Shown here piece after piece: positions 1 to 9,295 of a stretch of 64,000 bases of DNA (position 1 is its first letter; every line of letters starts with the position of its first letter). Source of the DNA: Fidelibacterota bacterium (GTDB taxonomy: Bacteria; Fidelibacterota; UBA8477; JABMPR01); the NCBI GenBank assembly GCA_018673925.1, contig JABHBL010000015.1, positions 80,335-144,334 on the forward strand, in the 5' to 3' direction. The notes beneath the pieces are model-generated. The model had not been told where the DNA came from. It made no database searches and was given only the letters and a program-made list of their open reading frames with translations. The position numbers were made by a program, and so were the translations under genes.

Positions 1-2
1 AT

Positions 3-371
3 ATCCGCGCGTCGCTGAAAAGTTTTAATCTGGCCAAACAGAAACTCCAGGAAGGCTTCCCTATAGTGGTTCTCCCTGAAGGTGGCAGATCCAAGGGTGG
101 TCAGCTTACTCCCTTTAAACGCCTCGTATTTCGTTTTGCCAAGGATAGTGGCGCCCATATCGTACCCATCTCCTTTTCAGGTGTATTCAACATCAAGAAC
201 AAGGAGTCATTGCATTTAAACCCCGGTCCTATCATCGTGCGTTTTCAACCAATTATCCGCGCCGAAGCCATTGCAGATATGGAACTGGATGAGGTTCTAT
301 CCGCTACATACAATGCCATTTATGCTGGTCTGGAACCCTTTGAAGCTGGAACACAACCAAATCAGAAGTAG
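3..371 (+). CDS. 1-acyl-sn-glycerol-3-phosphate acyltransferase (PlsC-like), 3' part only
   Basis: The reading frame is open from the left edge (base 3) to the stop at 371, so the N-terminal part lies outside the window. The visible part contains LPEGGRS, which matches the FPEGTRS acyl-acceptor block of PlsC/LPLAT acyltransferases, followed by a region rich in IVPISFSG and PGPIIVRF that fits the later strands of the fold. The family transfers an acyl chain to lysophosphatidate in phospholipid synthesis at the inner membrane. The NHX4D catalytic block cannot be checked because it would lie upstream. A GTG at 66 is an internal valine of the motif and not the start. Confidence 0.85.
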   Translation: MRASLKSFNLAKQKLQEGFPIVVLPEGGRSKGGQLTPFKRLVFRFAKDSGAHIVPISFSGVFNIKNKESLHLNPGPIIVRFQPIIRAEAIADMELDEVLSATYNAIYAGLEPFEAGTQPNQK

Positions 372-428
372 GGGTATTCGTTGCTCTTACATTATTATCA
401 GAATTTTTAAAATTTCGGGGATAAAGGT

Positions 429-1904
429 ATGTCAGGAATAACAAGTTACATGAAGTTTGGACTCATAGTTCTGACTATGGGGGTAATTACTATGTGCAGT
501 AGTAAAAATATGATTGAGGATTCAATAAATATGAAAAACCAGATAGGTCAAGCCATCAGGAATGGAGAATTTACAGTAGCTACTCAATTGATCACTCAAT
601 ATCTGGAAGAAGCAGAGCTATCTGAACAGGATCGCAAGGTATATGCCTTTGAGATAGAGCGGTTGAACAGGGTAAGGGCTGATTTTACTGAGACTCCAGA
701 AGAAGTTCTGAGCTATATCAATAAATATTATCCTGAGGTAACAGAGGCTGATATTGAACGCTGGGACAATGAGAAATCTCTGGAGTTTAAAATCATCGAT
801 GGGGAGAAGCGGTATTTCACCTGGGCAGGTCGCAATCTCTTTCGTATCAATGCTGAAATGAAGAAGATTTGGACAGCTCAACATCCTGAAGATGAGATCA
901 GCTCAGGATCAGGAGCCAAGCTGGTCCTGGATGTTCACAATGCTCAGATTATCAAAGCAGCCAACAATTCACAAAAATTATTTGTAGAGCCACGTCGACT
1001 GCACATCAAGCAGAGTGTGGAGGTTATGGCAGACGAGGTTCCAGCTGGTGAGATGGTCAAATGCTGGATACCCTACCCCCGCTATATTGAGGATCGTCAA
1101 GTGAACATCGATATGATTCAAACTTTTCCAGTTGAACATCAGCTGGCAGATCCAGATGCTCTACAGCGAACCGTCTATATGGAGAAGCCAGCCATAGCAG
1201 GTGAAACCACAAAATTTTCAGTCGAATATGAGTTTACTTCACATGGTGTTTTCCAGGCCATTGAGGCAGATCAGGTCACCGAGTTGAAGAACAAAGAAAA
1301 TTTAATTAAGTATCTTGAGGAAGACGCTCCCCATATCGTTTTTACTGATGATCTGAAAGCACTGGCAAGTGAGATTGTGGGAGATGAACAGAACCCCTAT
1401 CTAAAGGCACAACTTCTCTTCGCCTGGGTTGATAACAATACACCCTGGGCCTCGGCCAGAGAGTATTCCAGTATTCCCTGTATTCCTGAATATGCAGTTC
1501 AGAATCATCATGGTGATTGTGGTATACAGACCCTGTTTTTCATCACCCTTTGCCGAATCAGCGGCATACCTGCCCGCTGGCAATCTGGCTGGGAATTGCA
1601 ACCACCAGATGACAGTATGCATGATTGGGGTATGATCTATTTTGAACCCTATGGCTGGGTCCCCATGGATGTCACTTACGGCTTACGGAAAAGTAATGAT
1701 CCCCAACTTCATTGGTTCTATCTCAGCGGTATGGATAGTTATCGGATTATTTTTAATGATGACATCAGTCAGCCCTTTACCCCCGCCAAACAACATTTTC
1801 GTTCAGAGACAGTAGATAGTCAAAGAGGTGAGGTTGAATGGTCAGGTGGTAACCTGTACTTCGATAAATGGGATTGGGATTTTGAGTGGAAAGTTCTCGA
1901 CTAG
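429..1904 (+). CDS. Transglutaminase-like lipoprotein
   Basis: This 491-residue protein starts with a short hydrophobic signal ending in a lipobox-like ITMC (Cys23), so it is probably a lipoprotein. The C-terminal half carries a transglutaminase/protease-like core: HHGDCG with Cys364, MHDWGMIYF with His398 and PMDVTYG with Asp414 form the expected Cys-His-Asp triad. The middle (about 190-280) looks like a beta-rich domain often placed before such cores. The family cleaves or cross-links amide bonds; the substrate is unknown. A GGGGAT ribosome site precedes the ATG at 429, and a second ATG at 450 would also give a signal peptide. It stands alone and converges on the next gene. Confidence 0.8.
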   Translation: MSGITSYMKFGLIVLTMGVITMCSSKNMIEDSINMKNQIGQAIRNGEFTVATQLITQYLEEAELSEQDRKVYAFEIERLNRVRADFTETPEEVLSYINKYYPEVTEADIERWDNEKSLEFKIIDGEKRYFTWAGRNLFRINAEMKKIWTAQHPEDEISSGSGAKLVLDVHNAQIIKAANNSQKLFVEPRRLHIKQSVEVMADEVPAGEMVKCWIPYPRYIEDRQVNIDMIQTFPVEHQLADPDALQRTVYMEKPAIAGETTKFSVEYEFTSHGVFQAIEADQVTELKNKENLIKYLEEDAPHIVFTDDLKALASEIVGDEQNPYLKAQLLFAWVDNNTPWASAREYSSIPCIPEYAVQNHHGDCGIQTLFFITLCRISGIPARWQSGWELQPPDDSMHDWGMIYFEPYGWVPMDVTYGLRKSNDPQLHWFYLSGMDSYRIIFNDDISQPFTPAKQHFRSETVDSQRGEVEWSGGNLYFDKWDWDFEWKVLD

Positions 1905-1937
1905 AGAAATTCGAAATCTAAAATGATGGTGCTACAA

Positions 1938-3842
1938 CTAGTCTGATGCCTCGATGAGATTTTGCTCAACCCTATTTCGACCATTGCCTTTAGCCTGATA
2001 AAGGGCTCTATCAGCTGCTTCCAATAAAACACTGGGATGGCTTCCAATATCTGGGATAAGTGTGGCAACTCCTAAACTGAGGGTAACCACTTCCGCCATG
2101 GGTGACGATTTATGCTCCATATGTAGCTCATATACATTTTTCCGGACCAACTCAGCAATCTGCAGGGCTCCCATACCGCTTGTCTCCGGCAACACGAGAC
2201 AAAATTCCTCACCACCATAACGGGCAGTTAAATCACCAGGCCGGTTGACGGAATCTTTTATTGCGTTGGCAACACGAATGAGACATTCATCACCACCCCC
2301 GTGACCATAGGTATCATTGTAAAGCTTGAAATGGTCGATATCGCACAACACCACACTCAGTGGACGTTTTTCACGGAGCATTCGTTTCCATTCTCGATCT
2401 AATTCCTCATCGAGACGACGGCGGTTGGCTATTCCAGTTAATCCATCAACACGGGATAATTCTTCTAGACGTTTGTTGGCAATCTGCAATTCAGCTGTAC
2501 GATCCTCCACCAATTCCTCAAGATTATCTTTATGCTGAAGCACTTCCTGCTCAGCTGATTTCCGACTTTCTATTTCAGCTTGATAGGCTGTGTTCGTGCG
2601 CTCAAGTTTGGTCCGTTGCAGCTCAATTGTGGTATAGGCTTTTGAAAAGCGGATCGAAATCAAAAAGGCCTGAGTTAAGATAAATATGAGGAGACCAAGT
2701 GAGATGAGGTGACCTGTATGCAGGACATTTGCCACATAAAGCATATCATTCATAAAAGTGATCACAATGGACAGGAATCCAACCAGGACCATGGTTGAGC
2801 CCTCTTCCCCTCTGATAAATGCCAGGACAAGACCATAGATGACATACAACATAATGAGTAGACTCAGGGGTTGGAAGTAGGTCAATGTTGCAGAAAAGGT
2901 ATCCACTCGGGTAAACACAACCAATAGCACAAACAGGGCTGATATTCCAACAACAGCCTGAGTAACCCGTGCATTGAGTTCATCAGGGAACTGTAGACGC
3001 ACAAACAGGAAAAATATGGGGATGCCTGTGTAAAATGTGAGATATTCAAGTTTGATCAGCATTTGCCATGAAAGGGTTGGCCAGATTTGGTGGATGAATA
3101 TTTCACCCGTAGTCAGAGTTCTTAAACCGATTATTAAACAGAAAATGCCAAAATATAGGGCTGGTGTCCCGCGGGTGCTCAATGAGAACACACCGAGGTG
3201 ATAAATACCCATAACAAAAATGGTTCCGAACATAAACAGTGCCATGGCGACCTGTTTTTCCCGATATTCGTAAATTTCCTCAGTTGTCCCAAAGGTGATG
3301 GACTCCCAGAGTCCACCCAATCGATGATCATAATTGGATACATCGAATCGCAAGGTCAATTGATTAGACAAGGGGCCAAGATTGAATATTTTTGGTTCAT
3401 ACAGCGGCCGAGACATACTTGAATCAATGGAATAGATACCTACACTTCCCATAAGATCGTCATTCACAAATAGATTGTAAGCCGTGCCAGCTGTTGAGAT
3501 TTTTATAGCATACGAATCAGTTCGTTCCGGAATGAGAATAGTAAGGAAATAACTTCCGGCACCATGTCCTGGGAGCTTCACTCCATTGTAGCGATAACCC
3601 TTCCAGGAATCAGGGACTTCAATATTGATATGGTCATCAGAAGCGGAAATACCAGATAAGCTTGTGTCCCGCCAGACAAATCTCCATTCACCATCCAGTC
3701 GGAGGTGACTGATAAATTCATGATCCCGAAGATCAAGAATACCATTTCTGGCAATTGGATTCTCAGGAGATCCATCAGAACAACTGACAAATTGAAATGC
3801 CAGTAGAATTAGAATTAGCCCGGATTTAACAAATGGCCACAA
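1938..3842 (-). CDS. Membrane diguanylate cyclase with 7TMR-DISM sensor
   Basis: The 634-residue protein has a signal ending in FVSC (possible lipobox, Cys21), then an extracytoplasmic beta-sandwich (about 35-190) of the 7TMR-DISM extracellular type. A block of seven membrane helices follows (about 200-395), then a coiled coil (about 400-465) and a GGDEF domain. The active site reads GGEEF (543-547), and an RPGD inhibitory site lies five residues before it, so an active, product-inhibited cyclic-di-GMP synthase is expected. The ligand of the outer domain is unknown, though relatives bind carbohydrate-like molecules. The start is an inferred TTG at 3842, because no ATG/GTG precedes the signal peptide. 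Confidence 0.85.
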   Translation of the reverse strand: MWPFVKSGLILILLAFQFVSCSDGSPENPIARNGILDLRDHEFISHLRLDGEWRFVWRDTSLSGISASDDHINIEVPDSWKGYRYNGVKLPGHGAGSYFLTILIPERTDSYAIKISTAGTAYNLFVNDDLMGSVGIYSIDSSMSRPLYEPKIFNLGPLSNQLTLRFDVSNYDHRLGGLWESITFGTTEEIYEYREKQVAMALFMFGTIFVMGIYHLGVFSLSTRGTPALYFGIFCLIIGLRTLTTGEIFIHQIWPTLSWQMLIKLEYLTFYTGIPIFFLFVRLQFPDELNARVTQAVVGISALFVLLVVFTRVDTFSATLTYFQPLSLLIMLYVIYGLVLAFIRGEEGSTMVLVGFLSIVITFMNDMLYVANVLHTGHLISLGLLIFILTQAFLISIRFSKAYTTIELQRTKLERTNTAYQAEIESRKSAEQEVLQHKDNLEELVEDRTAELQIANKRLEELSRVDGLTGIANRRRLDEELDREWKRMLREKRPLSVVLCDIDHFKLYNDTYGHGGGDECLIRVANAIKDSVNRPGDLTARYGGEEFCLVLPETSGMGALQIAELVRKNVYELHMEHKSSPMAEVVTLSLGVATLIPDIGSHPSVLLEAADRALYQAKGNGRNRVEQNLIEASD

Positions 3843-3985
3843 TCTCGCTTTAATTGTGTATTCCCTTCTGAGGTATTACAGATTTTCACGGTTTAGCTTG
3901 ACGAAAATAGGTTCCATTAGCACAGGTATCAAGGTCTTATCTATGGAGTTCTAGCCATCCATGATAACATTTTTGTGGACATCCC

Positions 3986-5284
3986 TTATTTTGTTTTAAA
4001 ATACAAATAGGTATTGGCTGCCAATCGTCCTGATAAAAATGCTGATGCTGCTGCCACAACACCCACTGCAGACAGATGAATAATGCTGATGTATAAAACA
4101 CCAATAATAGTCAAAACTTCAATAATTGTGGCATTTGTTATGGGGCTGGTTTGCCCAGCTTTAACCAGGATAGCCCGCTGCATTGAAATCAATACTGTTG
4201 AAGCTGGAAAGAGCCCCATGATGAGGAGGGGTGTCAGAGCCAATCCAGTTAATTCTGGGCTAAGCCCACTCACACTTGAGAACCATAACTTTGACAAGGG
4301 CGTAATGGCTGTGATGATAAGTGCTGAGGCAAGAATAAGCGCTAACCCAGTTGCAAACTTATAGATTACCCTGTCATTCTCTTTAGTAGACCCCAACATG
4401 GTAATTGCGGCTTCCTGAAATGAGAGTCCTACCCCTCTGAATAGAAATACGAATGAGCTCACAACTGGTAGAACAGCCAGGGATTCTAGGGCCATGTGAC
4501 TTTTGCCAATAAAAAAGGTAATCAGTGGATGAACACCCAGAGTGAGCATGGATGTCAGCGCTAAGGGGTAGTAAAACTTGTTTATAAATTTGAAGGTTAG
4601 TGGCACTGTTGGCTCTGCAGGTTCTTCTTTCACTTCCGGAACTGTTTTGATCCTACGTATAATTTTTCTGACCATGATGCGGGTACTCATCGCTTCCATG
4701 GTTACACCGGCAGACAACGCAGCTGTACCAATATATACGCCGGGGAGATCGGTGAAGATGTATAAGCCAAGTGCAGTTGATGTCATGGAGAAGAGACGAA
4801 TGACGGTTCCATAAGCAACCCGCCGTGTGGCATGGTTCCGGATCAAGACGCCCTGATAGAATCGTCGAAAGCCAATGGCGCCAGGCCAGGGCAACAAGAT
4901 GATGGTACCAACATGAGTCAATTGTGCCACTTTTTCAGGAAGACCAATTAAATCCAGGGTGATAAAAAAGAATATTTTTGGTATGATGAGAATGAGCATA
5001 ACTACAGTGATGATGCCATTCAATATCCAGGTGTATTGGCGGAGCTTTCTAAGTGATTTGTAATCTTTGACCAGAGATGTAGAGGCCGTCATCATCATGA
5101 TAACCGGTGCTTCTACAATGAGGGCAAATGAGAAGGCCACGCCGTAGGCAGCCAGATTAAATTTCGGGTCTACAAGACGGGCAATAATGGCTGCAATAAA
5201 GGGTCCCTCAAGGGACATCATGAGCCAGGTCCCGGCAAGGGGTAACCAAAATTTGAAAATCTTCCTGGCGGTCAGTTTATCCAT
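3986..5284 (-). CDS. MATE-like multi-helix transporter
   Basis: This 432-residue protein is almost wholly membrane-embedded, with about twelve hydrophobic segments split by a charged loop near residues 205-230. It begins with a charged amphipathic stretch and a proline-containing first helix, as in the MATE/polysaccharide-flippase (MOP) superfamily. The sequence resembles the small branch that includes ANKH-like proteins more than drug-efflux MATEs, but I cannot fix the substrate. It would export a small molecule or lipid-linked compound through the inner membrane. The gene stands between a diguanylate cyclase and a glycosidase-like lipoprotein with no operon link. Confidence 0.6.
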   Translation of the reverse strand: MDKLTARKIFKFWLPLAGTWLMMSLEGPFIAAIIARLVDPKFNLAAYGVAFSFALIVEAPVIMMMTASTSLVKDYKSLRKLRQYTWILNGIITVVMLILIIPKIFFFITLDLIGLPEKVAQLTHVGTIILLPWPGAIGFRRFYQGVLIRNHATRRVAYGTVIRLFSMTSTALGLYIFTDLPGVYIGTAALSAGVTMEAMSTRIMVRKIIRRIKTVPEVKEEPAEPTVPLTFKFINKFYYPLALTSMLTLGVHPLITFFIGKSHMALESLAVLPVVSSFVFLFRGVGLSFQEAAITMLGSTKENDRVIYKFATGLALILASALIITAITPLSKLWFSSVSGLSPELTGLALTPLLIMGLFPASTVLISMQRAILVKAGQTSPITNATIIEVLTIIGVLYISIIHLSAVGVVAAASAFLSGRLAANTYLYFKTK

Positions 5285-5376
5285 ATCACCATCAATCTAG
5301 ACCAACTTGGTAGAATTTGTTCAAGATACTTTCATTTGGAGTGATGAATAAATCAGATTGAATTGATGAGGAAAAT

Positions 5377-6819
5377 CTATTTATACTGAAATTCACCTAC
5401 AAAAATGGATTGAGGCTCGATAGTCAGTGAGAATACATAGCTGTCATTGGCATTGTCAGATCGGAGTTTTAATTCCATTTCTTCTACCTCGACAATATCT
5501 TTTTTACCCTGCTCCGGTGGAAACAACTCAGTTGAGAACTGCATGGTGGCGCGCATTAGTTCCAGTTTGCGATCTGCCCCCCTCAAACTTACCTGGATTA
5601 GTTGAGGTTCCAGCCCCTCATTGAGGACTGTCACCAGAACTTCATCCTGATTTGTAAAGGAAAGTGCGTTTAAATCCGATGGGATATCCTGAACCATAGA
5701 TACAATACTTGAACGCTTGGGAACCTGCTTCATGAGATTGGACAAAACTGTGAAAACAGGTTTCTCACCACCATTCAAATCTAACAAACCCCAGGATCTT
5801 TTTTTGTATTTCACATCAGCAGGAGCATCATACAATTGATAGAGGAACGGCACGACTTGTTTGTGTTTTAACAGATCCAAGGTATTAGAGTATACTCGCA
5901 AGGCGTAGGGTAAGGTGAAGGTTGCACTATAGTAATAGGTTTCAAATGTATTCAAATTTCCCAAAAGGTCGTACTGGTTGGGATCTGGATACTGGATATC
6001 GTTAAATTTTGTTTCTGAAGTAGCAAATGAATTTACCAGGAGCGGTTTCCTGGATTCAATCCTGTCCAGATATTCAAAGAAGTTTCCCAAGGCGGGACCG
6101 ACCTGACCGCCTTCAAGCTTGTTTTCCCAGCTATGAACCGTCCAAAATGGCAATATATCAAATCCAGCTTGATCAAGATCCATATACCAGGTTTCCAGGT
6201 CTCCATCAAAAGCCGGGGACGAGAGTCCAGGTCCTACTATGTCGACATTCTGAAAGTCGCGCAAATCAAGTTCGGTACGTGTGGCATGAATCAATTGGTT
6301 AAACAAATCAGAGGTGAGGGCCAGGGAATCACCTCTCAGTATATCTGGAGTATCTAATAGTTCAATATAATCAGCCGGGACATCTTGATACAGTAGCTCA
6401 TCCACTTCTTCGGCCCACCAGCCTGCAAAGCCTTTCACGTCAACCAGATTCCCATAGTCATCCAGGAATTCACCTGGGATGGCATCCAGACTGTAAATCC
6501 ATTTGACTCCCAGGCGTGACGTTGAAGCTCGTAGAGCCAGAATGTCATCCCAGTTTTCATCTTCACGTTTGACACGGATATATTTGATACCAAGCTCATT
6601 GAAGGTCTGGAGCACTTTCATTCTACGACTGTAAAAACTGAGAGGAACATTGGCGCCTAGACCCTCGAAGGGTCCGACTTCTTGCTTGAGATTAAATTCC
6701 ACAGGAATATAATGATCCTTTTTCCGGTCACCAAAAAAACTACATGACCACATCACGCTCAGAATGAGAAGGATGATCCATATCTTCATTGCGTATTTGA
6801 AGAAGGGTGTTTTTCGCAT
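5377..6819 (-). CDS. Glycoside-hydrolase-like lipoprotein (GH30/GH39-type barrel, tentative)
   Basis: The 480-residue product has an N-terminal hydrophobic helix ending in VMWSC, a lipobox-like site, so it is likely lipid-anchored. After it comes VGPFEGLGANVP, which recalls the opening strand of GH30-type TIM barrels, and alternating strand and helix segments follow to about residue 370. The last 100 residues look like a beta-sandwich, common after such barrels. I could not assign the two catalytic glutamates with confidence. A cell-surface role in polysaccharide hydrolysis is an inference. The ATG at 6819 lacks a clear ribosome site, and an internal ATG ten codons later also precedes the signal. 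Confidence 0.5.
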   Translation of the reverse strand: MRKTPFFKYAMKIWIILLILSVMWSCSFFGDRKKDHYIPVEFNLKQEVGPFEGLGANVPLSFYSRRMKVLQTFNELGIKYIRVKREDENWDDILALRASTSRLGVKWIYSLDAIPGEFLDDYGNLVDVKGFAGWWAEEVDELLYQDVPADYIELLDTPDILRGDSLALTSDLFNQLIHATRTELDLRDFQNVDIVGPGLSSPAFDGDLETWYMDLDQAGFDILPFWTVHSWENKLEGGQVGPALGNFFEYLDRIESRKPLLVNSFATSETKFNDIQYPDPNQYDLLGNLNTFETYYYSATFTLPYALRVYSNTLDLLKHKQVVPFLYQLYDAPADVKYKKRSWGLLDLNGGEKPVFTVLSNLMKQVPKRSSIVSMVQDIPSDLNALSFTNQDEVLVTVLNEGLEPQLIQVSLRGADRKLELMRATMQFSTELFPPEQGKKDIVEVEEMELKLRSDNANDSYVFSLTIEPQSIFVGEFQYK

Positions 6820-6902
6820 GGATTTAATTTCGACAGACCATTGACTGAGTCAACTAAAACCTGAATAAAAGTTGTGACTAATATTGCAGAGAGTTGGAGA
6901 TT

Positions 6903-7907
6903 CTAATGTTTTTGTTTGGCCAGCTCCAATTGCAAGATGGTTTCTCGATACCCTTTTTGGATTGCGATTTCTGCTTCCAGGAAATTCCAGGCCGCTAAAC
7001 CGGTACTCACATTGATAATCATATCAGGGTTAGCCAACTCTACTTGATTTGCTGCAATCAATGCCATGGATAGAATGACTGTTTCATGGGCAATCTCCAC
7101 CATATTTGGTTTCCCTGCCTGGTACCAGGCTTCATCAGCTTTTGGGAAACGCCAGGTAGAGCGACTATTCTTCAACTCATTGGCATCCATATACTGGAAG
7201 GTTGGTTTATCCATATTGTCATCAGAAAAAGCCAGCACGTTTACCGCAATGATATAATCAGCCCCCATGGATCGAACCACATCGATGGGTACAGGATCAA
7301 TCATGCCACCATCAACCAGTACCTGATCACCAATGGACAGGGGATTAAAGATGATAGGGATAGATGAGCTGGCTCGGGCGGCATTGGCCAGATTGCCCTC
7401 ATTGAGGACAAACAGATCACCGTTAAGGATATCAACTGTAGTCGCAGCAAATGGAATAGCTAAATCTTCGATATTTTGATGACCATATAATTTATCGAGA
7501 AAAGCATGAATTTTCTGACCATCAATAAATCCTCTGGCTGGGAAAACGGGATCCAGAAGATTTAAGACATCAAACCAATCTGAATTTAAGGCCACATCGG
7601 ATAAAGAATCAACGCTGAGTCCTGCCGCATAGCCACCACCAATAATGGCACCCATGCTACTGCCGGCGATCATATCAATCCGGATACCTGCTTTTTCCAG
7701 AGCATCGAGTACTCCAATATGCGCAAAGCCTTTGGCGGCACCGGCACCCAGGGCTAAACCTACTGTAAAATCCTGCTCAGTCTGGCCTTCTAGAACAAGC
7801 TTAAACTTTTGTTCCATCTCAGTTGGATTAGGTGATGCGCCAAATATCGTGCCCAACAAAAGACTTGTTGAGATGAAGATCCGGATTGGGTGACGCAGGT
7901 TTATCAT
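6903..7907 (-). CDS. Patatin-like phospholipase (RssA type)
   Basis: The 334-residue protein has a signal peptide (about 1-24) followed by a patatin domain. An oxyanion-type loop GLALGAGAAKG (50-60) precedes the nucleophile elbow GSSMG with Ser84, and VDGG supplies the dyad aspartate (Asp199), so the Ser-Asp catalytic dyad is intact. Patatins hydrolyse acyl esters of phospholipids or neutral lipids. The signal peptide points to a periplasmic or outer-membrane location. Its ATG directly follows the stop codon of the upstream nuclease gene with no spacer, so the two are probably translated from one message. Confidence 0.88.
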   Translation of the reverse strand: MINLRHPIRIFISTSLLLGTIFGASPNPTEMEQKFKLVLEGQTEQDFTVGLALGAGAAKGFAHIGVLDALEKAGIRIDMIAGSSMGAIIGGGYAAGLSVDSLSDVALNSDWFDVLNLLDPVFPARGFIDGQKIHAFLDKLYGHQNIEDLAIPFAATTVDILNGDLFVLNEGNLANAARASSSIPIIFNPLSIGDQVLVDGGMIDPVPIDVVRSMGADYIIAVNVLAFSDDNMDKPTFQYMDANELKNSRSTWRFPKADEAWYQAGKPNMVEIAHETVILSMALIAANQVELANPDMIINVSTGLAAWNFLEAEIAIQKGYRETILQLELAKQKH

Positions 7908-8657
7908 TTACTTGAAAATATCATTCAGAATAGCTGCGAGATGGTAACCTGCATTTAACAGCTGATCTTCCATCAGTTCTCTATTTTTATACACATATTC
8001 GTATGAAAGTTTGCCTTCACCAATATCGTAGACCTGTTTATGAACTGAACGGGAGTGGTTGACAAAGCTTAATATGTTTGGATCGAGCATGGATTGTTTT
8101 TTTTCTTCTGATAAACCAAGCTGAATCTGCTGGGCATATTCTGTGTAGCTGTATTGCATACCATCAATCATTTGAGAATCCCAGACTCGATGCAGATTTG
8201 TTTCATCCCAAAACCAGGTCACCTTCACATCATTCCCACCCCGATCAGTTCCATTGCCTACATGGAGAGGTTGATGTAAATCTCCTACGATATGAACGAT
8301 AAAACGGAAGACATCAAGTTGATCTTTTTTGCCTAGCGTACCCTTTTTAAGTAAAGCACTAAATTCAGTCACTTTCTTCACTGCGTAACCACCTGCTTCA
8401 GGACCTTCATATTCATGACCCTCAAGGATGGTACAATAATGCCAGTCATGTGAATGATCCCAGGCCGGATCAGATTTGATCTCATCTGCCCAATTTGCTA
8501 TGCTGGCAAGATCGGTATGTCCCACTAATTCTGATATTTTCTCTTTTGCAGCTGGTGTAAGATTTTCTTCAGCAATTTTACCGATAACACGATGACCGGT
8601 TTTTCCCCAACCAAACAGAACGCTGGCAGTAACAAGAATGATGATAAACTGTCGCAC
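7908..8657 (-). CDS. S1/P1-type zinc nuclease
   Basis: The mature protein begins with WGKTGHR, placing Trp17 at the new N-terminus as zinc ligand, a hallmark of S1/P1 nucleases. Further ligands fit the family: WADEI, HDWHY, the HIVGDLHQPLHVG block and DRGGNDV. These secreted trinuclear-zinc enzymes cut single-stranded nucleic acids and remove 3' phosphates. I set the start at a GTG (8657) because AGGAGAG lies eight bases upstream and the resulting 16-residue signal peptide ends at the catalytic Trp; a longer frame reaches an ATG at 8723 with no ribosome site. It is coupled to the patatin gene. Confidence 0.9.
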   Translation of the reverse strand: MRQFIIILVTASVLFGWGKTGHRVIGKIAEENLTPAAKEKISELVGHTDLASIANWADEIKSDPAWDHSHDWHYCTILEGHEYEGPEAGGYAVKKVTEFSALLKKGTLGKKDQLDVFRFIVHIVGDLHQPLHVGNGTDRGGNDVKVTWFWDETNLHRVWDSQMIDGMQYSYTEYAQQIQLGLSEEKKQSMLDPNILSFVNHSRSVHKQVYDIGEGKLSYEYVYKNRELMEDQLLNAGYHLAAILNDIFK

Positions 8658-9247
8658 GATGGACTCTCCTAACAAATTTTTGTCCAAGAATCTAAACTGA
8701 GATGGATTTAAACTCTCAAACAAAATGTGTGAATTTGGTAAAATCAGATGGATATGACAAATTTTTGCAGATAAAAGCCGTACTATGGGAGCTGTTTACA
8801 TTTTCAACAGATTATTGTTCACATCTGTACAGAGTCATTATATTGTTTATTCTCATTTTATATCCATTTATTCCCCGATATACCTTCATAAAAACTCAAC
8901 AATGGAATGATTTCATCTCAGAGGTGTTTAAAAATTCAATAATTCAAAAATCGGCTCATCAAATTTTGTGCTCTCGCCTTTTTATCACGGTATAATCTTT
9001 CCACTAAATCACACTAACATCAATATTTTCATGATGATATATTGATAATTTCCCATACTGAAATACTGTAAGGATTTTAAACAGCTGTTGCATTATTCAG
9101 CACTATCCAGGAATGGGTGTGAGACACGTTTTTGCCCATGCCTCACCGCATGTGATGAATATCTATACACTTTTATTTTTTGGTCCTTCAAAATATTATC
9201 GCATCTATCTATTTGTTAAATATATGCTTAAGTGCTGTAATTTTTTA
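8658..9247. other. AT-rich intergenic region between divergent units
   Basis: This stretch of about 590 bases separates the nuclease gene (leftward) from the GcvH/NrfD operon (rightward). It is clearly richer in A and T than its flanks. A 97-codon frame at 8702..8995 has no recognisable protein features and I treat it as chance. Near 9118-9160 the sequence GGTGTGAG is followed 20 bases later by CTCACCGC, an imperfect inverted pair that could be an upstream activator site for the sigma-54 promoter at 9248. That reading is speculative. Confidence 0.4.
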
Positions 9248-9263
9248 TGGCATCGCTCTTGAA
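9248..9263 (+). promoter_or_regulatory. Candidate sigma-54 (-24/-12) promoter
   Basis: The sequence TGGCATCGCTCTTGAA fits the sigma-54 pattern TGGCACGNNNNTTGCA, with the GG at -24 and correct spacing; the -12 element is TTGAA and not TTGCA. Transcription would start near 9273, leaving a leader of about 23 bases that holds a strong AAAAGGAGG ribosome site before the ATG at 9296. The same operon encodes a sigma-54-dependent activator (15392..16735), which makes self-regulation likely. The match was made by eye. Confidence 0.55.
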
Positions 9264-9295
9264 CTAGTAGGGGTGAACATAAAAGGAGGTTCATA

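Noticed and set aside
8702..8995. 97-codon frame upstream of the GcvH/NrfD operon
   Set aside because: AT-rich, no ribosome site, no family features, overlaps the start of the nuclease frame on the other strand.
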